Of a stretch of DNA of 64,000 nucleotides, positions 1-7,846 are shown piece after piece (position 1 is the stretch's first letter; each line of letters opens with the position of its first letter). A model generated the notes under the pieces. That model saw only the letters and a list, made by a program, of their open reading frames with translations. It searched no databases and was not told the origin of the DNA. The DNA lies in assembly GCF_003111685.1 (NCBI RefSeq), contig NZ_CP022191.1, positions 310,001-374,000 of the forward strand, in the 5' to 3' direction. This DNA is from Alloyangia pacifica. Its GTDB lineage: Bacteria > Pseudomonadota > Alphaproteobacteria > Rhodobacterales > Rhodobacteraceae. Made by a program: the position numbers and the translations under genes.

Positions 1-174
1 GTACCCGGCGACGAGGGCGTCGGTATCCTGCGCCAGGGGTACCTCGAAAGCTCGAACGTCGACATCATCCGGCAGATCACCGACCTCATCCAGGCGCAGC
101 GCGCCTACGAGATGAACTCCAAGGCCATCGAGACCGCCGATCAGATGATGTCCGCCGCGAACCAGATCCGCTGA
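1..174 (+). CDS. flgG: Flagellar basal-body distal rod protein FlgG, C-terminal end only
   Basis: The window opens inside this gene; the last 57 codons are visible and end in TGA at 172-174. The peptide includes [20 protein letters not shown] and then [17 protein letters not shown], which is the conserved C-terminal helix of rod/hook family proteins (FlgG, FlgF, FlgE). Among these, the [24 protein letters not shown] pattern is that of FlgG, the distal rod subunit that spans the periplasm. The next gene, flgA, starts four bases after the stop, so flgG-flgA-flgH appear to form one transcript. The N-terminal part lies upstream of the window. Confidence 0.9.
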   Translation, partial: VPGDEGVGILRQGYLESSNVDIIRQITDLIQAQRAYEMNSKAIETADQMMSAANQIR

Positions 175-178
175 GCCC

Positions 179-829
179 ATGCGCTGCCTCGCTGCCCTCC
201 TCGCCGCGCTGATGCTGGCGCCGCTTTCTGCACACGCCGAAACGCCCGACGTGCTCATCGAAGAGCAGGCCCGGATGAGCTGGGCAGAGTCGCTTCCGGC
301 CGAGGCGAACCTGCGCGTGCGGTTCAAGGGCGCGATGATCGACGAGGCCGAGACAATTTCGGCCTTCTGGATGGATCGTGACAGCGGCCAGTTCCTTGCC
401 AACGCGGTGACCGAAGACGGGGTGACGCACCGCCTGCAGGGCTTCATCATCGCCACGCGCAGCCTGCCCGTGCCCACCCGCCGGCTGATGCCCGGCGACC
501 TGATCGGCGCGCAGGACATCAAGAGCGTCGAAATGCCGCTGAGCCGGGTCGGCGCCTTCACCGTGGTCGACGAGGAAAAGCTTGCCGGCATGCAGGTGCG
601 CCGGATGCTGGCGCAGGGACGGCCGGTGATGACCCAATCCGTGATGCAGCCGCTGGTCGTCGGCCGCGGCGACAAGGTGAACATTCTCTACGACGATGGC
701 CGGCTGGTGGTGACCGCCCCGGGCCGCGCGCTCACCGATGCCCACCGCGGGCAGGAAATCCGCATCGTCAATCTCGTCAGCAATACCCCCTCGTCGCCAT
801 CGCGCGCGAGGCGGGCCTCGTGGAGGTGA
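179..829 (+). CDS. flgA: Flagellar P-ring assembly chaperone FlgA, with frameshifted C-terminus
   Basis: FlgA is a periplasmic chaperone needed to assemble FlgI into the P ring. The protein starts with a signal peptide (residues 1-20, ending SAHA) and carries the SAF/FlgA C-terminal domain (TRRLMPGDLIGAQDI, GRPVMTQSVMQP, RGDKVNILYDDGRLVVTAPG). In the open frame it ends with the unlikely tail SSPSRARRASWR. If one C is added to the C5 run at 786-790, the frame reads LVAIAREAGLVEVIR, typical of FlgA, and stops at 835-837, overlapping the flgH start as ATGA. I therefore think one base is missing here. Whether that is a real mutation or a sequencing error cannot be told from the sequence. Confidence 0.88.
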   Translation: MRCLAALLAALMLAPLSAHAETPDVLIEEQARMSWAESLPAEANLRVRFKGAMIDEAETISAFWMDRDSGQFLANAVTEDGVTHRLQGFIIATRSLPVPTRRLMPGDLIGAQDIKSVEMPLSRVGAFTVVDEEKLAGMQVRRMLAQGRPVMTQSVMQPLVVGRGDKVNILYDDGRLVVTAPGRALTDAHRGQEIRIVNLVSNTPSSPSRARRASWR

Positions 830-833
830 TCCG

Positions 834-1598
834 ATGACCCCGCTCCGCCATGGCCTGATGGCCGCCTCTGCCCTTGCCCTGCTGGCGGGTTGCAGCACCC
901 CGGCCTTCGACCGCGAGCCCGAGGTGAGCCGCGTCGGGATCGACCCCGAGACGCTGGCCGAAGCGCGCAGCGTGAACATTCCGATGCCGCCGCCCAAGCC
1001 CGACCGCATACCCTACCGCGCAGAAGGTGCGTCGCTCTGGGAACGAGGGTCGTCGGGCTTCTTCGGGGATCAGCGGGCAACGCAGATCGGTGACATCCTG
1101 ACCATCCTCGTCGAAATCGAGGACGAAGCGTCGCTCAGCAATGAATCGGACCGCAGCCGCACCGGCGGCTCGACCTTGGGTTTCCCCAGTTTCTTCGGCT
1201 ATGGCAGCCAGATCGACAAGATCCTGCCCGGCGTCGGCCCCGAGGATCTGCCATCGGGAGACAACATCGTCGATATCACCTCAACCACCGGCGCCTCCGG
1301 CTCCGGCAGCATCGACCGCGAAGAGAGCATAAGCCTCCGCATGGCGGCGCTCGTCGTGCAGGAGCTGCCCAACGGCAATTTCGTCGTCGCTGGCCGGCAG
1401 GAGGTCAAGGTCAACGAGGAACTGCGCGAGCTGCGCGTCACCGGCATCATCCGGCCGCAGGACATCGATCGTACGAATGCCATTCCCTACGACAAGATCG
1501 CCGAGGCGCGCATCTCCTACGGTGGCCGCGGCTCGGTCAGCCGGCAGCAGACGCGCGGTTACGGCGAGGACGTGATGGACGTTATTTTGCCTTATTGA
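834..1598 (+). CDS. flgH: Flagellar L-ring lipoprotein FlgH
   Basis: FlgH forms the outer-membrane L ring of the flagellar basal body. The start at 834 gives MTPLRHGLMAASALALLAGC, a lipoprotein signal peptide with lipobox LAGC, so the mature protein should begin at Cys20. Further family features are the conserved SLWERGSSGFFGDQRATQIG, GDILTILVEIEDEASLSNES, and the C-terminal GIIRPQDIDRTNAI and SYGGRGSVSRQQTRGYG. The 254-residue length fits FlgH. An upstream in-frame ATG at 738 is rejected because it lies within flgA and would bury the signal peptide. The gene is translationally coupled to flgA. Confidence 0.93.
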   Translation: MTPLRHGLMAASALALLAGCSTPAFDREPEVSRVGIDPETLAEARSVNIPMPPPKPDRIPYRAEGASLWERGSSGFFGDQRATQIGDILTILVEIEDEASLSNESDRSRTGGSTLGFPSFFGYGSQIDKILPGVGPEDLPSGDNIVDITSTTGASGSGSIDREESISLRMAALVVQELPNGNFVVAGRQEVKVNEELRELRVTGIIRPQDIDRTNAIPYDKIAEARISYGGRGSVSRQQTRGYGEDVMDVILPY

Positions 1599-1682
1599 AC
1601 TAAATCGCGCCCTTATTTGAAGAAACTATCGCCCGAATCTTACGTCACTACGGACCCTGACAGAGAAACTGCGGGATTCGTT

Positions 1683-2327
1683 ATGAAGAAATCATACATC
1701 GCCCTGGCCGCCCTGCCGCTCGTCTTCGGAGCGCTTGGCTACGCTGCCGGCCACATGATGGCGCCCGCTGCGACCGCGCCGGTCAAAACCAAAGCGGAAG
1801 CCGTCGAGCCTGCGGCAGCCAAACAGATCCTCGACGATCTGGCGACCAAAGGGCCGAAGCACGTCCCCACGCCCGAGGATGACACCGAGATTGCGCAGCC
1901 GTTGCCGCACGAGCATGCCCGCAACGGTGGTCACCCCGAGACCGAGATCTCCCACGAGCCCGCTGACACCGCGGGCATCCTGACCAAAGATCGGATGGAC
2001 GATTCCAGCATCGTGTCGCTTGGCAAGATCTCGGTGCCGGTCTACCGCGCCTCCAGCATTACCTACGTGGTCTCGGAAGTCGGTGTCGCCATGCGCGACG
2101 TACCCACCGCAGTCAACTTCAACATCGCCGAGAACGCTTCGCGCCTGCGCGACGCGATCCTGACCTCGATGCACCGCGCCGCGGATGGCAACACCATGAA
2201 GGGTGTGAACATCGACACCGGCGTGCTGTCGCGCGAGCTGTCTGCGGACCTGAAAAAAGACTTCGGAGACGATGTCTCCGAAGTCCTGTTCCTGTCGCTC
2301 GTGAAGGCCGACGTGCCGCGCAGCTGA
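1683..2327 (+). CDS. FliL-like membrane-anchored flagellar protein (putative)
   Basis: The protein of 214 residues has an N-terminal membrane anchor (MKKSYIALAALPLVFGALGY), a charged proline-rich linker and a C-terminal domain of about 90 residues with the sequence RLRDAILTSMHRAADG followed by LSADLKKDFGDDVSEVLFLS. That arrangement and the RLRDAIL...L...D...VLF pattern resemble FliL, the inner-membrane protein that surrounds the stator. The position directly after flgGAH supports a flagellar role. An in-frame TTG at 1617 would add 22 residues but has no ribosome binding site and hides the anchor. The FliL identification rests on weak similarity; it may be an uncharacterised roseobacter flagellar protein. 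Confidence 0.5.
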   Translation: MKKSYIALAALPLVFGALGYAAGHMMAPAATAPVKTKAEAVEPAAAKQILDDLATKGPKHVPTPEDDTEIAQPLPHEHARNGGHPETEISHEPADTAGILTKDRMDDSSIVSLGKISVPVYRASSITYVVSEVGVAMRDVPTAVNFNIAENASRLRDAILTSMHRAADGNTMKGVNIDTGVLSRELSADLKKDFGDDVSEVLFLSLVKADVPRS

Positions 2328-2332
2328 GCTGC

Positions 2333-3007
2333 TCAGATGATTTCCTCGATGAGGCCCGCAAGCACGGTCTCGCCGTTCTCCAGGTGGAGCGTGGCGAGGC
2401 CGTTTTCGTAGGTCATGCTCTGCACCTTGAGCGGCGCATAGGTCTGCGAGGCGATCGTGGTACCTTCGGAATCCAACGCCTCGAGCTTCATCTTATAGTT
2501 GCCAGCCGGCAGCGGCAGCCCCTCGTAGTCGAGCCCATCCCAGACCACCGTGTGGCGCGCCCCGGCGCTGGTGTCGAGCCCGGTGTAGCTGCGCAGCACG
2601 GTGCCATCCTCTGCAGTCACCGTCAGCGTCGCAGTCGCGGCCTCGGCAGCCAGGACGTAGGACATCTCGGCGGAGCCGCCGTCCTCGCCCAGCGTCACCC
2701 CCTCCGTAGCGGTCACCACCGAGCGGCCGACCAGCGACAGGCCGGTGATGGCCCCCATCGACGCCAGCTGGTCGGAGATGCCCTCGAGGTTGGAGTTGGT
2801 CGCAACCGACTGCTCTACCTGGCTGAGTTGCGCGAGCTGCGAGATGAAGGTGGTGCTGTCCATCGGCTCCAGCGGGTTCTGGTTCTGGATCTGCGCGGTA
2901 AGCAGGGTGATGAAGCTCTCGTAGTCCTCAGAGAGCTGGCTCATCGAGCTGCTTGCGGAACTGGTGGTCGTGCTGACGCTGGTCGTGCCGAACGGATCAA
3001 TGGCCAT
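2333..3007 (-). CDS. flgD: Flagellar hook capping protein FlgD
   Basis: FlgD caps the growing hook and allows FlgE to polymerise. The N-terminal block SEDYESFITLLTAQIQNQNP followed by LEPMDSTTFISQLAQLSQVEQ is the FlgD family signature. Residues 75-224 form the usual FlgD_ig/Tudor-like region (VWDGLDYEGLPLPAGNYKM). The N-terminus is rich in Ser/Thr, as expected for a protein exported by the flagellar type III apparatus without a cleaved signal. The gene is convergent with the FliL-like gene (five bases between stops) and lies 15 bases downstream of fliK on the same strand, so it is probably co-transcribed with it. Confidence 0.93.
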   Translation of the reverse strand: MAIDPFGTTSVSTTTSSASSSMSQLSEDYESFITLLTAQIQNQNPLEPMDSTTFISQLAQLSQVEQSVATNSNLEGISDQLASMGAITGLSLVGRSVVTATEGVTLGEDGGSAEMSYVLAAEAATATLTVTAEDGTVLRSYTGLDTSAGARHTVVWDGLDYEGLPLPAGNYKMKLEALDSEGTTIASQTYAPLKVQSMTYENGLATLHLENGETVLAGLIEEII

Positions 3008-3022
3008 CGAGATAGGTCCCCG

Positions 3023-4311
3023 TCAAATGCTGATGTCCACGCTGCCCTCGGGCAGCAGGCGTGAGTGCGTTACTGCGCCGTCGAGGCTCGATGCCTCGGT
3101 GCTGACGCTGCCGTAAGTCGTGTAACCGCCCGTGCGGGCGCCGTCGTGGTTTTGGCCGGAGTGCTGAGAGCCTCCCTGCGCCCCCATGTCAGAGAAGCTG
3201 AGCGCGCCATCCTCGACCGCATGCCCGGCGTCGCGCAGCAGGGCCAGAAGCGCGTCGCGGTCGGAGCGCAGCGAGGACAGCACCGCCGCCTGATCGGCGC
3301 GCACGACGACCTGCAGCTTGCCCGCCTCGTCTGGCGTCAGCGATATCTCGACCTTGCCCAGTCCCTCGGGCTTGAGTTCGACGTTGATCTCTCCCTCGGC
3401 GTTGGCGCTGGCGCGGATTTGACCCAGCACGTCTTGCCCCTGCACCGCCAGTTGCGGCGACGTACCAGCCACCTGCGCGGCGACAAGGCCGCTCGCGGCA
3501 AGCGGCGTCGCGGAGACCGGCGTCGCGGAGACCGGCGCAAGCGGCATGGCTTGCATGTGCGATGCCGCGCCCTCCGCCGGCTGGGCGGCCACCCGGGCAG
3601 CCGTTGTTCCCGCCGCCAGCACCTGAACCGCTGCCCGCTGCCCGTCCGAGGTCTCGCCATCGGTCTGCGGCACCTTTTCGGCGATCCCCCGCAACTCAGC
3701 CGCAGGATGCCTGATTTCCTCTGGCAACCTCGACCCCGCCACGCCTTCCTCTGCGGGCTGGCCGCGCAGGGGAAGCGACAGAAGCTGCCCCAACCCGGAG
3801 GCGGCCGGACCGAGCGGCTGCGCGACCTCTTCGGCCACGAGAATGGCCTGGCCCAAGAGCGCTGCCAGCGCGGCGGGTTCGCCCTCGATCTCATCGGCTC
3901 CGCCCAGCAACGCCTGAAGGTCTGCCAGCCCCTCGGAGAGGTCACGCCAGGACATCTCGTCCGCCGCGCCCTCGCTCCCAAAGCTCGCAGAGAGATCGGC
4001 AACCATTGCTTCGGCGCGCTCCAGCAGCGCCGGATCGCCGGCCAAAGCTGTGCCGAGCTGCGCGATCAGCGGGCCGACAATGGCCGTGATCTCTTCCTCG
4101 GACAGGTCTGGATCGGCCAGCGCCGCCGCGGCGTCGGCGAGCATGTCACCGAGCTCGCCGGACCCTGCCCCATCGCCTTCCGCCGGAGGCGCGTCATCCC
4201 CCCCAAGAGCGCGAGAAGGCCGGCGAAGGGTGTCTCCCCTTCCGCCGGCTTTTCCGCCGTGGCGCCATTCGTGGCTCCCGCGCCGCCGAATGCGCCGAGA
4301 ATATTGATCAT
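3023..4311 (-). pseudogene. fliK: Flagellar hook-length control protein FliK, interrupted by a one-base frameshift
   Basis: FliK measures hook length and switches export specificity. The C-terminal Flg_hook domain is intact in the frame 4144-3023 (INVELKPEGLGKVEISLTPD, then LQVVVRADQAAVLSSLRSDRDALLALLRDAGH). The likely start, ATG at 4311 (MINILGAFGGAGATNGA), is in another frame and loses the gene after LLALLGGM. The two frames meet at a run of seven G on the coding strand (4198-4204). Eight G would give one continuous protein of about 430 residues (LLALLGGDDAPPAEGDG). Either fliK is mutated here or the assembly is one base short. The middle holds a short tandem repeat encoding PVSATPVSAT. Confidence 0.75.
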
Positions 4312-5057
4312 GTCAGCACTGCTCGCGAGAAGCCCCTGTCTATGAGATTGCGCCTCAGCCGCAGCATGGCGCGCTTTTCAACCTGCCGCAGGCGGTCCTG
4401 CGACACCCCGAGATCCCGGGCAATGCTGCCGAAGGGCTCGGGATCTGCCTGCAGGCGCCTGCGCCGGATCACCGCGGCTTCTTCCGGGGTCATCGGCTCC
4501 AGCGCCTCGGCCAGCAGGCGTGTCAGCATGGCCCGCTCGCTCTCTTGCGTGACCAGCTCTTCCGGGCCCGGCTCGCCCGATACGAGAATGTCCCGCGGGC
4601 GCCCATCCTCTTCGTCGTCACCGCCGTCGAGCGCGATGATCCCATGGGTAGCCATACGGATCCGGGCGCGTTCCTCATCCGAGAGCTTGCCGGTCTGGGC
4701 ATCGAGATAGGTGCGTGCCGGGATATCGATCACCGCCTTGATCCGCGCCAGCGCGCTGGAAATGCCGTTCATCACCCACCAGGCCGCATAGGTCGAGAAG
4801 CGCACCTCCTGCTGACGGTCGAAACAGTCGGCGGCCTTGATCAGACCGAGAATTCCCTCGGCCGCCAGGTCCTCGAGATGCACCGGGTTGTCGGTGAACC
4901 GCGCGGCCTGGGACCACGCCTGCCGCGCGTGCGAGCGCAGCAGCAACTCAAGGGCCTTGCGGTCCCCGCTGTCTTGCCAATCGCAGATGGCGGTCCGTTC
5001 CTGCTCTACGTCAAGAAATGGCTCGCGCATGGCTGCCTGGTACGTCATGGACATCAT
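4308..5057 (-). CDS. RpoH-like sigma-70 family RNA polymerase sigma factor in flagellar cluster
   Basis: The 249-residue protein has sigma-70 region 2 (DLAAEGILGLIKAADCFDRQ, RFSTYAAWWVMNGISSALAR) and region 4 (EEAAVIRRRRL, then SIARDLGVSQDRLRQVEKRA, a helix-turn-helix ending in LRLRRNL). The spacing and the DLAAEGILGL/STYAAWW residues place it nearest the RpoH group rather than FliA. It is shorter than a typical RpoH (about 295 residues) and I do not see a good RpoH box (QxKLFFNLR) between the domains. Its stop overlaps the fliK start by four bases (ATGA), so it probably leads the sigma-fliK-flgD transcript. The target promoters are unknown; a flagellar role is inferred from position. Other ATG codons at 5054 and 5048 are possible starts. 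Confidence 0.82.
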   Translation of the reverse strand: MMSMTYQAAMREPFLDVEQERTAICDWQDSGDRKALELLLRSHARQAWSQAARFTDNPVHLEDLAAEGILGLIKAADCFDRQQEVRFSTYAAWWVMNGISSALARIKAVIDIPARTYLDAQTGKLSDEERARIRMATHGIIALDGGDDEEDGRPRDILVSGEPGPEELVTQESERAMLTRLLAEALEPMTPEEAAVIRRRRLQADPEPFGSIARDLGVSQDRLRQVEKRAMLRLRRNLIDRGFSRAVLT

Positions 5058-5101
5058 GAAGAAACGCCCAACTCATTCTTGCCTGCAAGAACAAGTAAAC
5101 A

Positions 5102-5121
5102 CAGTTCTTCAACCTTCGGAA
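5102..5121 (-). promoter_or_regulatory. Upstream element shared with the gene at 8916-9974
   Basis: Read on the minus strand, this stretch is TTCCGAAGGTTGAAGAACTG. A nearly identical element, TTCCGAAGTTGAAGAATTG, lies at 9991-10009 just upstream of another minus-strand gene of the same cluster. It sits 45-65 bases before the sigma-factor start, within an AT-rich stretch. It could be a regulator site or part of a promoter; no known consensus is claimed. Confidence 0.35.
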
Positions 5122-5133
5122 GAATATAATGAT

Positions 5134-5913
5134 TTACTGAAGGTTAAACCGTGCAGCCAAGTTGCTCTTCAGCGGCGCGTCTTCGCGCTCGGGCGCCCCC
5201 ATGACGGCGCGCAGCATGATCTCGGTCCGCGCCGCCCACTCGCTCAGCCGGAGCGGTGCATCCGAGACGCTCAGCAAGTCCTCGGGTACGAGCAGAGGGT
5301 CGGGCGAGCTGAAGCCTGGGTCGAGATCCGCGAGATAAACCGCAAGCTGCCGCTGCCAGAGGAAATCGGAGCGCATAAACAGCATGGGATCGGGCAGCAG
5401 CGGGCGTCGCTCGGCAAGCCAGTGACGCGACAGGCACCGACCGAGCCCACGGCAGAAGCCCTGCGGATCCACGTCATGCCGCTCTAGAACCAGCGTCGCG
5501 GCCCGGCGCATCGCGGCGTGGGCCATGATATAGAGCGCGTCGGTCTCGTGCTCCATCGGCACACCGCCAAGGCTCTGGGCCAAAACCAGCGCCTCACCCA
5601 CGGTCTCGCCAAGCAACTGTGAGAATGGGATTTCGCCTTCCGGCAACATCACCACCATCGTGCCATAAGGCAAGTCGAGCGGCAGCTCTTCGACAAGCAC
5701 GTCGCCAAGCGGCAGAGCGGGGGCCAGTTCCAGCTCGTCGGCCATGACCAGCGGCCGCGCACAGCCGCCCTTTGCGATCAGGATAACCACCTGGACCGGC
5801 AGGATCGAGGAAAGCGCCGCACGAAACCGCAAGCCGAAGCCCGTGTCGGGCAGCGCCACGCCGTTCCGCCAGATCAACCGAAGTACATCCCCGCCACGCA
5901 TCTGCTTACCCAT
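5134..5913 (-). CDS. Uncharacterised protein in flagellar cluster
   Basis: I do not recognise this 259-residue protein. It has no signal peptide and no clear membrane segment. It opens with MGKQMRGGDVLRLIWRNGVA, has a hydrophobic stretch ILPVQVVILIAKGG near residues 37-50, an acidic middle (PLGDVLVEELPLDLPYGTMV), and ends with a region rich in Arg, Leu and Ala (LRLSEWAARTEIMLRAVMGA). It is encoded between the RpoH-like sigma factor and motB, on their strand, which suggests a cytoplasmic role in flagellar assembly or regulation. Codon use matches its neighbours. It is followed downstream by a 76-base AT-rich gap before the sigma gene. Confidence 0.6.
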   Translation of the reverse strand: MGKQMRGGDVLRLIWRNGVALPDTGFGLRFRAALSSILPVQVVILIAKGGCARPLVMADELELAPALPLGDVLVEELPLDLPYGTMVVMLPEGEIPFSQLLGETVGEALVLAQSLGGVPMEHETDALYIMAHAAMRRAATLVLERHDVDPQGFCRGLGRCLSRHWLAERRPLLPDPMLFMRSDFLWQRQLAVYLADLDPGFSSPDPLLVPEDLLSVSDAPLRLSEWAARTEIMLRAVMGAPEREDAPLKSNLAARFNLQ

Positions 5914-5958
5914 GCCCCAAGTGAGTCATTTCCCCAGGACATACAGTAAATTTTGAGC

Positions 5959-5970
5959 GGATATCCGCAA
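5959..5970. promoter_or_regulatory. Perfect palindrome GCGGATATCCGC, candidate operator
   Basis: The twelve-base perfect dyad lies about 50 bases before the start codon of the minus-strand gene beginning at 5913. Its place in an AT-rich promoter-like region suggests a regulator site, but the cognate protein is unknown. Confidence 0.3.
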
Positions 5971-6000
5971 ACCCACCAAATGTTAATGGTTCCGCCAGAT

Positions 6001-6033
6001 GTAGGGGGGTTGAACTTTCCAAGCCCTACATCC
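6001..6033. repeat. Inverted repeat / stem-loop
   Basis: ATGTAGGG at 6001-6008 is complementary to CCCTACAT at 6026-6033, leaving a 17-base loop. It has no T run on either side, so it is not a typical intrinsic terminator; it may mark the end of the motB transcript or be part of the promoter region of the next gene. Confidence 0.3.
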
Positions 6034-6241
6034 TGACAGGAGAGTCGCCCCTCGAAGGCCCTGTGTTTGCAGGGGTTCCCGGCGCCGAAACAGACCGAGC
6101 CAAAGCGCCAAACCGAAGTCCACACCCTCTGACTTATCTTTACATAGCTCGAATTAGGTGTGGATATGCAGGAGGGTGCTGCAAACAGGACACTAAATGT
6201 GGTGAGTTATTAGGTCATATTTCCGAACGCCGCGACGTCGC

Positions 6242-7249
6242 TCAGGGCTGCGTATCCTGCGGATACTGCAATGTGACGCTGATGCGGCGGTTTTCCGGGG
6301 CCAGCGGGTGCTCCGGGTCCAGTGGAACCGTATCAGCAAGGCCGGAAATACGGGTGATCCGGGTCGGGTTCACCCCGGTATCAACCAACACGCGCCGCGT
6401 GGCATTGGCGCGGTCGGCCGAAAGCTCCCAGTTGGAATAGGTTCCCGCCCGCGCGTAGGGCACCGAGTCTGTGTGCCCGGAAATCGAGATCTCGTTCGGC
6501 AGGTCGACGATGGCCTCGGCAACGATGCGCAGCAGGTCGCGCGTCCGCTCCTCGATCCGGGCACTGCCGGTCGCGAACATCGAGGTACTGTTCTTGTCGA
6601 CGATCTGGATCTCGAGCCCGTCCGCAGTGCGTTCGAACAGCAGGTTGTCAATCATGGCCTCGAGCTTGGGATCCTCGGTGACGCGGTCAGTGATCGACTG
6701 CTCGAGACGGGTCTGCGTCTCCTGCCACTCCTGCTCGGCACGTTCGAGTTGCTCTGCCTCGGCCTCCGAATCCGCGGCGGCCTGCGCCGCGGCGGCACCA
6801 TCGGCGACCCCGTTCTCGCCTGTGTTGATCGTCTGGCTGTCCTGCGTGCCGTCGGGACGCGAGTCGAATTCCACGACGACCCGCGAGTCCGGGTCGCGCA
6901 GGCGGCTGTCGAAAACCGCCAGCGGGTTCTCCTGGCCGAAGCTCGGCAGTTGCACAGGGCTCTGCGGGCCGTCGGTGCCGCTCATTACGCCATCCTGGCC
7001 CAGCACCGTGCCGTCGAGCAACCCATCTCCGCGCCCGCCGGACTCGGAGAGCGAGGGGGTGAAATAGTCGGCAAGTCCGCGCAGTTTTTCCTCGTCGGAG
7101 GCGGCAAGGATCCAGAGCAGCAGGAAGAAGGCCATCATCGCCGTCATGAAGTCGGCATAGGCGACCTTCCAAGCGCCGCCGTGATGCCCGTGACCGCCGG
7201 TCTCCTCGATCCTCTTGATGATGACCGACTGCTCGTTCGTGCCTGCCAT
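6242..7249 (-). CDS. motB: Flagellar motor stator protein MotB
   Basis: MotB pairs with MotA to form the ion-driven stator and anchors it to peptidoglycan. The N-terminus has the plug/transmembrane signature AWKVAYADFMTAMMAFFLLL, with the ion-carrying Asp at residue 33. After a long acidic, Gln-rich linker (residues 140-185) comes the OmpA-like peptidoglycan-binding domain (ISGHTDSVPYARAGTYSNWE followed by LSADRANATRRVL, and PENRRISVTL). The 335-residue length is normal. The partner motA is on the other strand at 10106, separated by five genes. The gene begins 9 bases downstream of the MucR-family gene and probably shares its transcript. Confidence 0.93.
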   Translation of the reverse strand: MAGTNEQSVIIKRIEETGGHGHHGGAWKVAYADFMTAMMAFFLLLWILAASDEEKLRGLADYFTPSLSESGGRGDGLLDGTVLGQDGVMSGTDGPQSPVQLPSFGQENPLAVFDSRLRDPDSRVVVEFDSRPDGTQDSQTINTGENGVADGAAAAQAAADSEAEAEQLERAEQEWQETQTRLEQSITDRVTEDPKLEAMIDNLLFERTADGLEIQIVDKNSTSMFATGSARIEERTRDLLRIVAEAIVDLPNEISISGHTDSVPYARAGTYSNWELSADRANATRRVLVDTGVNPTRITRISGLADTVPLDPEHPLAPENRRISVTLQYPQDTQP

Positions 7250-7258
7250 GCGCTGCCT

Positions 7259-7702
7259 TTACTCTTGTCCCGCCATCACCGTGCGGTCGTATTTTCCGAG
7301 GCCCGCCTCCTTGGCGTGGGCCGCTTTCTTGCGCGAGTAGCTCGGCGCCACCAACGGGAAGTCCTCGGGAAGACCGAAAGCCGCGCGGTACTGCGCTTCG
7401 GTCATCCCGTGCTCGGCACCGAGGTGGCGCTTGAGCATCTTGAAGCCGCGACCGCAGCACAGGCAGTAGACCTTTTCCTCGGTCACCGCCTGGGCCACCG
7501 GCAGCGCGGGCCGCATCCCGCCGTGTCCCTGCGCGGCGCCGTGCGCCGGCTCGGCCATCGTGGCAGAGGCGGGCATGTCCTGCACCTCACCCGTCAACCG
7601 CCTGTAAAGATTCACGATCTCATCCGGGGTCACGTCCGGTCTAGACGCGTAGGCCGCCACGATCCGGGCCACCATATCCTGCGATTCGTCATGTCCACTC
7701 AT
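7259..7702 (-). CDS. MucR/Ros family zinc-finger transcriptional regulator
   Basis: MucR/Ros proteins are alphaproteobacterial zinc-finger DNA-binding regulators of motility, exopolysaccharide and virulence. The family core is clear: VYCLCCGRGFKMLKRHLGAE followed by HGMTEAQYRAAFGLPEDFPLVAP. The start at 7702 (MSGHDESQDMVARIVAAY) is preceded by an AGGATGAG ribosome binding site, whereas the longer frame to 7786 lacks one. The N-terminal part, with a segment reading DVTPDEIVNLYRRL, resembles the oligomerisation region of MucR. The usual Asp of CxxD is replaced (CLCCGRGF), leaving two extra cysteines. motB follows after nine bases. Confidence 0.85.
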   Translation of the reverse strand: MSGHDESQDMVARIVAAYASRPDVTPDEIVNLYRRLTGEVQDMPASATMAEPAHGAAQGHGGMRPALPVAQAVTEEKVYCLCCGRGFKMLKRHLGAEHGMTEAQYRAAFGLPEDFPLVAPSYSRKKAAHAKEAGLGKYDRTVMAGQE

Positions 7703-7846
7703 AATCTCATCCTGCCGATCGTCGTTCTGCTTTCGCATCGAAGGGACCAAACGCACTTCTGTCCGTTCTTGCTTGTCCTTGAACAAGCGCGCCCGTCGAC
7801 GGGGATTGCACTTTTACTTTACATAGATTCTTGCCGCTGCGGCAAT

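Larger units (their letters stand above)
5914..6241. other. Non-coding stretch between motB and the uncharacterised gene
   Basis: These 328 bases hold no convincing gene. They contain a perfect 12-base palindrome GCGGATATCCGC (5959-5970), an inverted repeat ATGTAGGG...CCCTACAT (6001-6008 with 6026-6033, 17-base loop) and AT-rich stretches. The upstream side of the minus-strand gene starting at 5913 lies here, so the palindrome, 46-57 bases from that start codon, is a plausible operator. Confidence 0.45.

Noticed and set aside
3500..3540. Short tandem repeat in fliK
   Set aside because: Two copies of a 15-base unit encoding PVSAT; ordinary in low-complexity FliK linkers.
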